Positions 32,912 to 43,145 of a stretch of DNA of 64,000 nt are shown here, piece after piece (the stretch's first letter is position 1; each line of letters begins with the position of its first letter). This DNA is from Clarkia xantiana subsp. parviflora (lineage: Eukaryota > Streptophyta > Magnoliopsida > Myrtales > Onagraceae). The notes beneath the pieces are model-generated. The model was not told where the DNA came from, ran no database searches, and saw only the letters and a program-made list of their open reading frames with translations. The translations under genes and the position numbers were made by a program. The stretch spans positions 2,356,001 to 2,420,000 of the forward strand of contig JAPTYO010000017.1 in NCBI GenBank assembly GCA_036873135.1. The letters run 5' to 3'.

Positions 32912-35064
32912 TGTCCGATGGGGAATTTTAGCACGACTATGCACGGAGGTAAAAATCGTCTAAGGCATGGGCTAACGACGATAGCAACAACGACCAACCA
33001 GCAATTATTCGACATACGAACACTAATGAGCAGCTCTATACGACAACAACGACAAATAGTTCAAACGAACAACAATACGGCAACATTCAAAAATCAAGTC
33101 GAAGCTGTCCTGTAAAATCGAGTTTTCAGACTACCTCAAAACGTGACGAAAAGTATCACAATGGACTCCACTCGTCGAGACAATTTCAGAAAGGTAAGGA
33201 CCGCGGCGAACGGAGCACGGGAAGGCGGCGCGTGGGTTACACGCGTCGGCAAGGCAATACTCACGCGACGGCGCGTGAGGGCGCGTCCGGCGTCGTCTGG
33301 CAATTCCGAAGGCGGCGCTGGAATCCTCGCGATGATCTGAGTCGATTGGTGGTGTCAATTTCTGAAAACAAGTCAAGGATCAAACACGAAACTTTCGGGA
33401 TGCACCTAAGGTTTACGACGGTGAAGAAACTATGAACACACAAATGGTTTCTAGAAATGGTGAAGCAATTAACTGCAATGAAGAAGGAAGAATGAATTCC
33501 CAAAGAGCTGGAAGAATGATTGGGGATTAGTGTAATCACATATCCCAAAAGATTCCTTGGTGATAAGGATTAAAGGAGTAATTCATCTACACTCACGCCT
33601 AAGTGCTTACGGTATACTCCACCCTCTTCTAAGTATTTGTTTCTACATACATTATTGTTCTGGTATTACGCGTATCAAACTCATCATTCTACGTGCATGT
33701 TTTCATATCGCATGATTCATGATTTACTAATCGCTAAGTCATTTTAGAGTATACGGATTATATTTCTAGCATCACATAATTACGTTCTTGCCATGACCGT
33801 TACTTGTGCATGCACGTTAATAAAAGCATGTCCGCATGACATATTACTAATTGCTTATATCCCTAACGGTAATCATGTTTGCACGTTACATATGCGCATT
33901 CTCTATTGCACTAACCGTGATGACAGGAAATAAAGTCACTCGGTCGGAAATCAAAGGACGGACGAAATCAAGACTTCTACGTCCAACCAACAATCAAAAC
34001 CGGAATGTTAGCATCAAGCTCAAATTGGACGCGTATCCTAACTTAAAATAGAGTCAAGAAAGGTTTTAAACCGTTACTTGACTCAGGGGAAAGTGATGGA
34101 TATGTGTCCAATTCGAGTTCGTATTTATATTTCGGGCCTCGTAAACACGTCAAAATTACATCACGGCTTGAAAAAGGTCTCCCAAGGGTCAAAAACGGTC
34201 CGGAAGCGCGTTACGCGCGTACGGACCGGACCTCCGGATTGCACAAAGCAGTCCGGAGGTCCGGGTTGCAGCAACCCGGACGTCCGGATTGCAGCAACCC
34301 GGACGTCCGGATTACAGCAACCCGGACGTCCGGGTTGCACGGCAAGCCGGACCTCGCCGAATTTCCCAAATTCGACGAGGTCCGGATTGCATTACGGGTA
34401 TTGCGCGATTACCGTTTACACGATTACCGTTACGTTTAGAGAAGTCAAGTTTGCGTATTGCCAATATTGATGACGGTTACCGCTTGCTTTTGAACCGTCA
34501 TCAAACCGCTTTAAAACCGGGCCCGGTCCCAAGGATGCCTACAAATAGGAGGCCTTGGCCACCCATTTTCACACATCCTCTCATTTTCCCAACTTTGGTA
34601 TTTTGAGCTCTGACTTCTCTCTAGAAATACTTTCTCTCTCTAAGATTACCTTTTTAGCCCTATAGTGATTTAGGCATCGGAGAGGGCTCCACTAGCACAA
34701 CCCCCCCCCCTCTCCGTGCTAGTACTGGCCCTTCGTGCAGGAACCGGCGCCCCGGACGCTCGGACTTGTGCACAGACCACCGTTTCCCGAGACTCAGACA
34801 CCTCCTGAGACACAAACCTTTCCGAGACTCAGCGTTAAAACCGAACACTCGTCACCGATCAGGGCGAAAACCTCTTTCAGACGAAGGGTGACTGCCCAAA
34901 AACCCGCTCAACCACTCAGACAGACGCGTCCACACGACCCTGTTCATCCAGGACGCAACAGTCACAAGGCGAAACCTCTTTCAGACGAAGGGTGACAGCC
35001 CAGAAACCCGCTCAACCACCCAGACAGACGCGTCCATACAACCTAGTTCATCCAGGACGCAACA
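32912..35064 (+). mobile_element. Probable Tat-J 3' LTR, about 2.15 kb
   Basis: The right end is supported by the Tat-type layout (ggcatcggagagggctcc... ccttcgtgcaggaacc at 34672-34745) and by ...gacgcaaca at 35064, directly before Copia-D leader sequence. A TATA-like ctacaaatagg lies near 34538. The left end at tgtccgatgggg is inferred only from the G-rich tract before it. A unit of about 100 bp is duplicated at 34866-34965 and 34967-35064. Confidence 0.45.
34225..34345. repeat. Tandem ccggacgtccgg repeats in the Tat-J LTR
   Basis: Four to five units of about 24 bp with gcagcaacccggacgtccgg, each centred on a 12-bp perfect palindrome. Flanking half-units have cggacctccgg and cggaggtccgg. 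It lies upstream of the TATA-like element, in the presumed U3. Confidence 0.75.
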
Positions 35065-35909
35065 GTGCTCTTAGGGTTTACGTTTTAAACACGTTTTCGG
35101 ATAAAACCCTAATACCTGGTTATGATTATGGGGATGGAACTTGGATATGCATGTTTTTGGGACTGGATTAAATTAGTGGGCTGAATTGCAATTGTTTACT
35201 TTCTGCAACATATATTAGAACTGTCGTCTTGACTTAGTCAATCTAGCTGGATAATAAATTGCGAGCATTGAGCTCTGGGATTTAAATATATGGTATGCGC
35301 AATAGGATAGACATTCTATGCTGATAGAAATTGCCTAGAATCCATGTCTAGAAATTTCGCATGATTGATTCTAAGCATGAATTGCAAGTCAGCCCCTAAT
35401 ATTTTCAAAACTGAAAATACCAGTTGCCAATTATGCATGATGTATGCTAGAATGTTCATGAATGAAAGCTTGTGGTAATTTAATTTAAGTAGAATTATGT
35501 ATGCTAAGGAACATTAGACGCATGACGCGTAAGCATGTTGTTTTGGTTTGTTCGATGTTTATGACGTGATATAGTATTATGCATGCGTAAATTAACGGAT
35601 AATTTTTACAAAATTAAAAAAGGGCCATAGGAAAGCCAAGATCGGGTATGCTTATTTAGAAATTCCCGTTCTGGTAATTTGCAAAATAATAACCGTTTTC
35701 AAAAGATTGATTTATTGGATTGAAGACGACAATAGTGTGAACTCTTTCACAACACCCCCTTCCCTCGTTTTACTGGCGGTTGGTTTGGTTTAGTGATTGA
35801 AGTATCACTATTCGTCGTATTACATCTTAATAGATAATCTGATGTTTGCAATTCTGTCAAAATTTTATTGTCTCCCCAAGTTTGCATAATTATCAATGTG
35901 TTAGTATCG
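35065..35909 (+). other. Copia-D leader (partial)
   Basis: Untranslated sequence aligned with the Copia-B leader on the minus strand (about 19030 down to 18170) and with the Copia-E leader (56648-57323). It begins gtgctcttaggg right at the end of the Tat-J LTR. The earlier leader, primer site and 5' LTR are lost. Confidence 0.7.
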
Positions 35910-36776
35910 ATGGCTGCAACTAGCACTGTCATTTCCCAGTTGATCAAGGGAATAAGGTTGAATAGTAGTAATTATAAGATATGGAATAAACGAGTTAAGA
36001 TGATAATTTCTGAAATAAGAGGACTGGATCATTTAACCACAAAACAGACTAGGCCAACCTCACGGAAGAGCAAAAGACATTCTATGATGAATGGGATGTT
36101 AAGGATCATGATGTTCGTTCCACCTTGTTATCTATGCTGGAAGATGAGATTCTCTATAGGTTTGATCATTTGGGAACTGCCAAAGACCTCTGGGATGGTC
36201 TTAAGGCAACATTCGGTGTTTACAACATAGCCCAAAAGCGATCATTAAACATCGCTCTTAACTCCTATAAAATGAATCTCAAGCATACGATGAAGGATCA
36301 TGTTATGCATGTGTAACTTGATCGCTGAACTCAAGGAAGCAGGTGAAAATCCGTATGAGGAACAACATATCAATTACATGATCCGCTCTTTGCCCGACTC
36401 TTGGAACATCATGAAAATGAGCCTTACCCATGCCACCCATCTCGACACCCTCGAGAAGGTGCAAGTTCATCTTGAGCTGGAGGAGGATAGACTCAGGGCT
36501 GAAAAGTCTAGGTCTGAAATGCATATTGCATCCTCCGCGCCAGCCGAACGAAAGGGGAAGCGCAAGAGAAAGGGAAAAAGTCATCAGAATAAAATTGAGA
36601 AGTTAGTGGCAAACAAAACCCAGAAGAAGTTTAAACACAAAAAAACTAGTGGCAAGAAAAGGCAAGAAAAACAAACAAGAAAAGAGGTAACTCGAACGTG
36701 TTTTAGGTGTGGTGTAAAAGGACACCTGGCTGCTGCCTGTACCAACCCTCCTAAGGTACGCAAAGAGAAAAGATGA
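35910..36776 (+). pseudogene. Copia-D gag, two frameshifts
   Basis: ATG at 35910 gives MAATSTVISQLIKGIRLN and NYKIWNKRVKMIISEI, the N-terminal part of a copia gag. A shift near 36060 moves the frame to the segment with MLSMLEDEILYRFDHLGTAK. Another near 36310 moves it to IAELKEAGENPYEEQHINYM. The end has a Lys/Arg-rich stretch and an intact zinc knuckle, CFRCGVKGHLAAAC, then a stop at 36774-36776. The active protein would form the particle and bind RNA. Confidence 0.85.
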
Positions 36777-37540
36777 TGAAAATCATTCATTCTCTTCCGC
36801 TTCTAAACAATCGAGGGTCATTCATTTTCCTTTTGAATTACAGAACTAAGAAACAGAAGCAATGACTTGATCGAGGATGCCCTAGTAGAATAAAGATAGA
36901 ATGAGAGATTTTTATCTTTAGAGTTGCTAACCTAGTAGAATGAAGTGTTTTAATGTATGAATGCTAATTTTCGTTTATGATTCCTTGGAAATAACTCATT
37001 GATGACTACCATGGTTAGAAGTACGCTTTAATGCTACTACGATCAAGTAGTACATCAACTATAGTCCATGAGGTGGATAAGTCTATGGATGAGTTGATAA
37101 ACGAAAGGAAGTAGTCAGTAAAATGACACTCCCACTATAGGCCTTTAACGAAAAGTTTGGCTAAGCAATCATATTATTAAATACTTCGAGAAATATAGTT
37201 TATAATTACATTATGTTAGAACTAAACATTAATCGTTCCTATCGAATGAAAATTCAGTTGATTCATATTAATGTAACACTATGTTCCAATAAAATCGGTT
37301 GTAGCGTTACCTTAAAAGCTAACAAATGATACGGGTGAAACCTTATCATAAAACAACATTAATTTACACATTAAACATGTATTTATCAAGAGTACGGTCT
37401 ACTCTTAAAGAATACAAGTTTAATAATAGCTTGAATTAATGGTAATGTGGTCGAACATGACACATTATTAGAAAATTGAGGATGGACTTCCAAAACTTTG
37501 CGGAACGAAACGAACTAAAGTACTGATAGGATTAAAATGG
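36777..37540 (+). other. Copia-D spacer in place of protease and integrase
   Basis: AT-rich and non-coding. It aligns in blocks with the Copia-E spacer (58171-59239) and with Copia-B near 16330-17200, for example gatgaagtgttttaatg-type and gttgattcatattaatg-type segments. A decayed remnant of the integrase tail is present near 37440 (gtggtcgaacatgaca), matching VVEHES in Copia-A. No catalytic integrase or protease motif is found. Confidence 0.65.
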
Positions 37541-39270
37541 ATAAGGAGATTCTCAGGTCCCACTTACTTAGTGAATGCATTAGTGACTGACATGGTAAAT
37601 GATGATGGAAACGTCCTCATAATAAATCTAGTGGGAGGGCTCACTCCCCCTCACATAATCATCACCAAATGTTAATGCGAATCAAGTCAGACCTGATAAT
37701 TATAATGCTGAACCATTGGATGAAAAACCAATAATCATCGCAACTGCCCATTATTACTAGTTGGAGGAAATGACTAACTTAATTCCAGATCTTAGTGATC
37801 AAGGAATATATCTCAAAGGTAAAATCCTGAGACCAAGAGGTCAATCTAAGAAAGTTGTAGATCAAAAGTTAATGCACCGCCATTGTTCCCAATGTGAGTA
37901 ATGCTCCGAAAAAAAAGCATTATTCCGAGTGGGAGTAACGATCAGACTTAAGATGAGATTATCGAGCCTAGACTTAGTCTAAGGCAACGAACTTCTTTTA
38001 AGAAGTATCCCATCAAGCGAGACATTCGTTCACGAACCAGTGACGGTTCAGCAAGTATTGAAAGAACCTCAAACTTTGGAATGGAGGAAAACAATGGAGG
38101 ATGAAAATTCCTAGATTAGAACGTATTTGGTTTTGGTCTTCAATTGATTAACCTGCTAACCACAGAGTTAGAAGTGAAATTTTATAATTCACTACTGATG
38201 GAAAATTTGAGTGGTGCAAAACTCGAACGATAGCGAAAGGATATACCCAAATTCAAGGAGAGGACTTTGATGAAACATACTCACCAACTGTGCGTTACAC
38301 CACAGTTAGGGCCATCCTTGCCCTTATTGCAAGCCTAGATCACGAGCCTGCATCAAATGGATGTTAAAGACCGCATTTCTCCATGGAAACCTGGAGAAAG
38401 AGATCTATATGGAGCAGCAGAGGGTTTTATTACTTCTGGCTAAAGAACTTAAAGTTTGCAAACTCCAAAGATCTATTTACGGTCATAAACAATTGTCTCG
38501 GCAATGGTATCGCAGATTCCACGAGGAAATCGTCGGAAACGGATTTGTGAATCTTCACAAGGATCTCTGGGTTTACACAAGACTTCCGGGTCTAAATATG
38601 TCATCATAAACTTATGCATAGATGACATACTTATTGCTGCAAACAGTGTGAGTTTTATGAACAAATCAAAGTCCTGGTTATCATCAGCATTTGAGATGAA
38701 AGACATGGGTGAGGCCACGTACATCTTAGGCATTAAAATTGCCCGATATCGTGCCGCCCGGAGATTGTGTCTATCTCAAGAATCATATATCAACAAAATA
38801 TTGAAAAGATTCAGAATGCTCGATGCTAAACCCGTGGATACACCTGTTGTGTTCGGGTGTGCGCCGTCAAAGCGTGATGGCCCGAAGAACCAGCAGGAGC
38901 GTGAACAAATGAAGAATGCATAGTATCTAAGCATGGTAGAAAGTTTAATGTACGCCATGCTATGAACTCGGACAGACCTCTGTTACGTTTTGGGCCTAGT
39001 AGCAAGATTCCAATAAGATCCTGGCTATCAACATTTAAATGTCGTAAAACGAATTGTAAGATATCTGAAAGGTACTGCCGACTATGTTCTATGCTATAAG
39101 GGCAGGAAAATCGAATTGACTGGTTATAGTGACGCCGACCACGGTGGCGATCCGGACGACCGTAAGTCCACCACAGGGGGAGTTTTCCTCCTTGCTAATT
39201 CTGCCATATCATGGGTAAGCAAGAGGCAATCTTGTGTCGCGCTTTCCACTATGGAATCAGAATTCGTTGC
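37541..39270 (+). pseudogene. Copia-D linker, RT and first part of RNase H
   Basis: The linker (37541-38040) and RT start are decayed with several shifts. The RT core is readable as FLHGNLEKEIYMEQ, VCKLQRSIYG, and then, after a frameshift near 38560, IDDILIAANSV where most copia have YVDD. YILGIKIAR and LCLSQESYINK follow. A stop near 38921 breaks it. RNase H shows YSDADHGGDPDD and MESEFVA at the point where the TRIM is inserted. Confidence 0.85.
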
Positions 39271-39707
39271 TGATGCAGCGTGATGGGGATAGATGGATCA
39301 AAAACTCATTGATTCAAGGGGAATGCCGAGAATTTGATGGATAGAGGGCGCAAAAACTCTTTGATTCAGAAGAATGCCGAGGAATTGACGCAGGGTAGAG
39401 GAAAACCTCAGCTTTTTTTCATATATAAATAAACTGAATGTAAATAACGGCTAACAAAGTTTAAATAGAAAAATCTAAAACCCTAACCCTAGGACAAAAT
39501 CCGAAATTAACAATAAAGCCCCAAACAAAACAGACAAATTATAAAAAAGACCGAAAGAAACATAAAACTGCAAATTTGACCATCTAGACGAAGAAATTTG
39601 GCCAAATATTGTCAAACCCCATAGGTTACTATAGGTCTTGCTTAGATTGCCGTTTGCGCGTGAAAAAATGTACTCGCATGCCCAAATCCGAGACTTCGCC
39701 CACATCA
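39271..39707 (-). mobile_element. TRIM left LTR (3' LTR), 437 bp
   Basis: Ends are TGATG...CATCA, a perfect 5-bp inverted repeat. It is 57 bp longer than its partner because of extra sequence around 39555-39625. It contains a short aaaccctaaccctagg motif at 39477. Confidence 0.85.
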
Positions 39708-40077
39708 TTCTCTCCGGGGAAGAGAAGATTCGCCCTCGAATCTTGCGCAACGAAGGCCAGTAATAGGAAGCAGGAAGAAGAACACACTCAGCCACAAAAT
39801 CATAAAAAAATTCACGTGAAGCGGTGTTCGAGTGTGGTCTTGGTGCCGATGTTGGGGTCAATTTCCCTTGTGGCTTGTACCCGAAATCGGAGGTCAAGAG
39901 GCCTTCGAAGTCGCTCTTGGCGGTCGGGAAAAGGATAAATCCAGGATCGTGGAAAGTGGAGTGATGGTCGATCATCGCTGTGACGTCATCATCATCGGTG
40001 TACTCATCATAAATTGGATTATCAAGAACAGTCGCGGTCCTGGTACGATCTGGTGCTAACCAATCAAGGAACGGCAT
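39708..40077 (-). CDS. Open frame inside the TRIM, function unknown
   Basis: On the minus strand an ATG at 40077, 15 bases past the primer site, opens a frame that fills the whole internal region (about 123 codons) and continues into the left LTR to 39475, for 200 codons in all. The start is MPFLDWLAPDRTRTATVLDN, followed by an acidic EYTDDDD patch. I recognise no domain. That the frame spans the entire internal region suggests it may once have been, or be derived from, a coding sequence. Confidence 0.35.
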
Positions 40078-40092
40078 CGTACAGGATCTTCG

Positions 40093-40106
40093 GCTCTAAT
40101 ACCAAT
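40093..40106 (-). other. TRIM primer binding site
   Basis: The plus text ggctctaataccaa is the complement of ttggtattagagcc. This differs by one base from the initiator-Met site tggtatcagagcc over the shared core. It adjoins the right LTR, fixing the element's orientation as minus. Confidence 0.7.
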
Positions 40107-40107
40107 C

Positions 40108-40487
40108 TAATGCAGCGTGATGGGGATAGATGGATCAAAAACTCGTTGAATCTAGGGGGATACCGAGAATTTGATGGATAGAAGCACAATATTTCGTTGA
40201 TTTAGAATAATACCGAAGAATTGACGCAGGGTAGAGGAAAACCTCAGTTTTTTTTTCATTAATCAATAAACTTAATGTAAATGACGGCTAATAAAGTTTA
40301 AATAGAGAAATCTAAAACCCTAACCCTAGGAAAAAATCCGAAATTAACAATAAAGACCCAAACAAAACAGACAAATTATAAAAAAGACCGAAAGACCATG
40401 TCGGAGAAATTTGGGTCTTGCTCAGATTGTTGTTTTCGCATGAAAAAATGTACTCGCACGCCCAAATCCGAGACTTCGCCCACATCA
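40108..40487 (-). mobile_element. TRIM right LTR (5' LTR), 380 bp
   Basis: It matches the left LTR over nearly its full length. Its first bases are taatg rather than tgatg, one substitution in the terminal dinucleotide. It is followed by tttgcc, where the Copia-D RNase H frame resumes. Confidence 0.85.
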
Positions 40488-40766
40488 TTTGCCTTTTCTA
40501 AAAATGCTCAAGAAGTAGTCTGGCTAAAAAGGCTTCTTACTGCATTAATTGGCACTGACAAGAAGAGCAAACCTGTGAAGGTATACTCCGACAGTCAGGA
40601 AGCCATTACAGCAGTTAAGAATCCAAAGTACCATAGTAGGACCAAACACATTGATGTGAAATACAATTATGCCAAGTCAGTTGTGGAAGAGAATATAATC
40701 GCTTTAGAATACTTGCCCACAGACAATATGGTCGCACACCCATTAACTAAGCCATTACGTAGATAA
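40488..40766 (+). pseudogene. Copia-D RNase H, C-terminal part
   Basis: After the TRIM the RNase H continues as FSKNAQEVVWLKRLLTALIG, then VYSDSQEAITAVKNPKYHSR (third catalytic Asp) and TDNMVAHPLTKPLRR before a stop at 40764-40766. This part is free of shifts. An open frame joining TRIM LTR codons to it (from 40398) is a chance fusion. Confidence 0.9.
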
Positions 40767-41060
40767 ATTTTCGAAAAGCACGTAAAACTGCTTGAATTAC
40801 GTTGGGCTTAATAAGTGACTTGTATAAGTGATGGTATTTTGACATTTGAAATAATATTTCGATTGAATAAAAGAATTGCAAATTGAGTATATGATCTATC
40901 GACGTCATAATGATAAATAACATCAGATTTTAGGGTCTATAAACTAAGTCGTAGGAAGAGGTAAAACTCTTCTACCAAAATTGTGTCGGATGTGAACCTT
41001 GCCTCGTCACACAGGTACAGTCATCTTGTAGGAGAGGGGAACCTCTACCACAACAACATT
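40767..41060 (+). other. Copia-D 3' UTR, truncated
   Basis: Homologous to the start of the 3' UTR of copies A, B and E: tcgaaaagcacgtaaaactg, tctataaactaagtcgtagg, cttgtaggagagggg. Homology ends at about 41060, at caacaacattg, and Tat-K sequence follows. Confidence 0.75.
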
Positions 41061-43140
41061 GCCTCTGTATTTATCAAGCTCACACATGCCCCTCTTGGTT
41101 GCTACCAAGGTATGGCGTTGCTTTGAGATGATATCTATACTTGATGAAGACCACTTGCCTGTCGATGCCTCTACATAGCATTGTTTGCAAGACGCTACTT
41201 ACGTTGTGTTGAAACGTTTTGTGACCGCGTATCCGATGCCTCAAGATAGCGTTGTTGGCAAGACGCTACTTGCATAATTTGTTGCGTTTTTACCACTTAT
41301 CCGATGCCTCGGGGTAGTGTTATGGCAAGACGTTACTTGCATAATTTGGTACGTTTTAAGCCGCTTACTCAATGCCTTGAGATAGCGTTATGGCGAGACG
41401 CGACTCGCGATTGCACTTTACCGCTTTACTTGATGACTCAAGATAGCGTTGAGGCAAGACGTTACTTGCTCGGTTTAGTACGTTTTAAACCTCTTACTAA
41501 ATGCCTTGAGATAGCGTTGTGGCAAGACGCTACTTGCAATCCTAACATGCTACTACAAATGTTAGTGTGTTTTCCGCCTATTGATGTCCTAAGACAAGGC
41601 GTTGTAGCAAGACGTTACTTGCTTGGTTTGGTACGGTTTATTCCGCATACCTGATGCCTCGGAGTGGCTTTATGGCAAAGTGCTACTTGCAAATGATTTT
41701 TTCCGCCCTTGGTAGTCCAAGATGTGGCGTTGGTGCGAGTCGCTACTTGCGATAGTGCAATACGTTTTTTGATTGTATGACCGTTGCTTGGCTTGTCTGA
41801 AGTAAGGTCGCGACGGTATCGACTCCACCATAGTGGTGTATCTGTTACTTGATTTTCTCAAGCTTACGTTTTGGCGACGCGCAACTCGCATGGTATTCAG
41901 TGCTTTGGGGTGTGTAGGCATCGCCTTGTTATCATAAGGTTGCCTCTTCATCGGTATAGCCAGCGGTCGTGGAAACATAACTATCCGTGGTAGTGTCACA
42001 ACTTCTTAAGAGACTGGACATAATGATATTCAAAATATCTCCTTAGAGTTAGCTCCCAAGGAATGGAGGCAATCACATCACATAAGTGTCTTTGCCGCCT
42101 GAGTATCTGAGATGATACCTAGTTTTCATTTTCCAGGTACTTGGTGCTATCATATCATCATGACTTTAGCGCTAAGGTATTGTGATCGTGATAATGGTCT
42201 CTGCCAGTCACGCCCCTTTGAATCAGTACCCTAAGGTACAGCGGCCGCGAAATTGGTGTTGGTTCCAACCACGACGCATTGAGTAGTTCCCTAAGGCACA
42301 GCTATCATGGTATTGGTAGTAATTCCAACCATGATGCTTGAATAACACAGCTGCGTGATCAGCCCAGGACAACTTGGAGATTGTATTTAACCTTGATGGA
42401 CGCTCGCGTTGTTGTATAGATATCACTACTTGGTGTTTTTTCCATATTAGAGTGTATAAGAGATATGACCTGGTCTTCCATTTATATAGTCTTCGTAAAT
42501 CAGAGGTCACTTGATGGACTTGCTTATCTTCATAAGGTTGCCACTACTTGGTGATACTTGCTTATCTTCATAAGGTTGCCACTACTTGGTGATTTTACCA
42601 AAGTAGGGTATGAGTTGCACTAATAGGTGGCGTCCGACCATTAGATATTGGTATAGGTCAGAGGTCGTTGTAAGACTTGCCTATCCATATGAAATTGTCT
42701 GTACTTGGTGTTGTTCCTGAAGCAGGACGTGTGTTGTAACCTTCAAGTATTTTGCAAATTCATTGACATTGAATCAAGATGTTAGCTAAAACAAATTATG
42801 TGATTATGCATCATTATGTAGGACTATCTTGCCCATTATATTGTCCATTTGGACTATTTTATCAATGTGACTGGGCTGAATAATTCGATCCTTGTATTGG
42901 GTTCGATTAGTTCGTTCCGTTCTCATTAGATTCAATTCGACGAGATCAGACTATGCGAACCGGATCCTTGGTTCGCGTAGTCTGCTCTATTCGCATTGTT
43001 TTTCTCATAGGGGTGTTATCCCTTACCTGGGTTATCCCATGGAAAAATGCTTGTTACCTGGATATATTCCAAGTGTGAAGGTCGCCTTGTCAAGAGCGAT
43101 CCTTGTTTTCGCCACCCTTGGGTGGATAGTACGGAGGGTT
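41061..43140 (-). mobile_element. Tat-K, left part (distal to gag)
   Basis: This stretch and 52822-56647 were contiguous before LARD-1 inserted, because both carry the CCCGT duplication at the junction. It has no gene that I can see. A tandem array occupies 41160-41760. Several shorter direct repeats (cttatcttcataaggttgcc at 42518 and 42560; ccctaaggtacagc/ccctaaggcacagc near 42230-42300) follow. For a minus-strand Tat element this is the 3' region, where such repeats are common. A 3' LTR matching 55874-56647 is not present. Confidence 0.5.
41160..41760. repeat. 65-70-bp tandem array in Tat-K
   Basis: About eight diverged units such as gatgcctcaagatagcgttg followed by ggcaagacgctacttgc and a gtacgttttaa-like part. 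Unit starts near 41235, 41302, 41370, 41432, 41500, 41585 and 41653 show variable spacing. The copies are more divergent than the arrays in LARD-1, so this array is older. Confidence 0.75.
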
Positions 43141-43145
43141 CCCGT
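43141..43145. other. Target site duplication CCCGT (left copy)
   Basis: CCCGT directly before the TG of the LARD-1 5' LTR. The identical five bases follow the 3' LTR at 52817-52821. This is the expected mark of integrase-mediated insertion. Confidence 0.9.

Larger units (their letters stand above)
26776..35064 (+). mobile_element. Tat-J, gypsy-like unit with gag modules and arrays
   Basis: Between the Tat-F LTR and the Copia-D leader lies a plus-strand unit with two gag C-terminal modules, long non-coding sequence, two tandem arrays (69 bp and 66 bp) and a probable 3' LTR of about 2.15 kb. RT, RNase H and integrase are not found. No 5' LTR or primer site is visible at 26776, so the unit is truncated or rearranged there. 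Confidence 0.55.
39271..40487 (-). mobile_element. TRIM-like mini LTR element, 1217 bp
   Basis: Two direct repeats (39271-39707 and 40108-40487) begin tgatgcagcgtgatgg or taatgcagcgtgatgg and end cgcccacatca. Next to the right repeat is the complement of a primer site, and next to the left repeat a purine-rich tract on the minus strand, so transcription is minus. It splits the RNase H codons of Copia-D. Flanks gttgc and tttgc look like a 5-bp duplication with one change. It lacks gag and pol, like known TRIM elements. Confidence 0.85.
35065..41060 (+). mobile_element. Copia-D, both ends missing, split by a TRIM
   Basis: Plus-strand order: partial leader, gag, non-coding spacer, linker, RT, RNase H interrupted at 39270 by a 1.2-kb element, RNase H end, and a 3' UTR cut at about 41060. 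No LTR of its own remains. There is no protease or integrase core between gag and the linker. Confidence 0.85.

Noticed and set aside
40398..40766. 122-aa protein combining a Cys-rich start with RNase H
   Set aside because: The start is TRIM LTR sequence (the same peptide occurs at 39609 in the other LTR) fused by insertion to Copia-D RNase H. It is a chance fusion.
41061..41100. A remnant 3' LTR of Tat-K beginning tgtgtgagc on the minus strand after ccaagaggggca
   Set aside because: The purine tract fits, but the following bases do not match the start of the Tat-K LTR at 56647 (tgatggatatac), and only about 40 bp remain.
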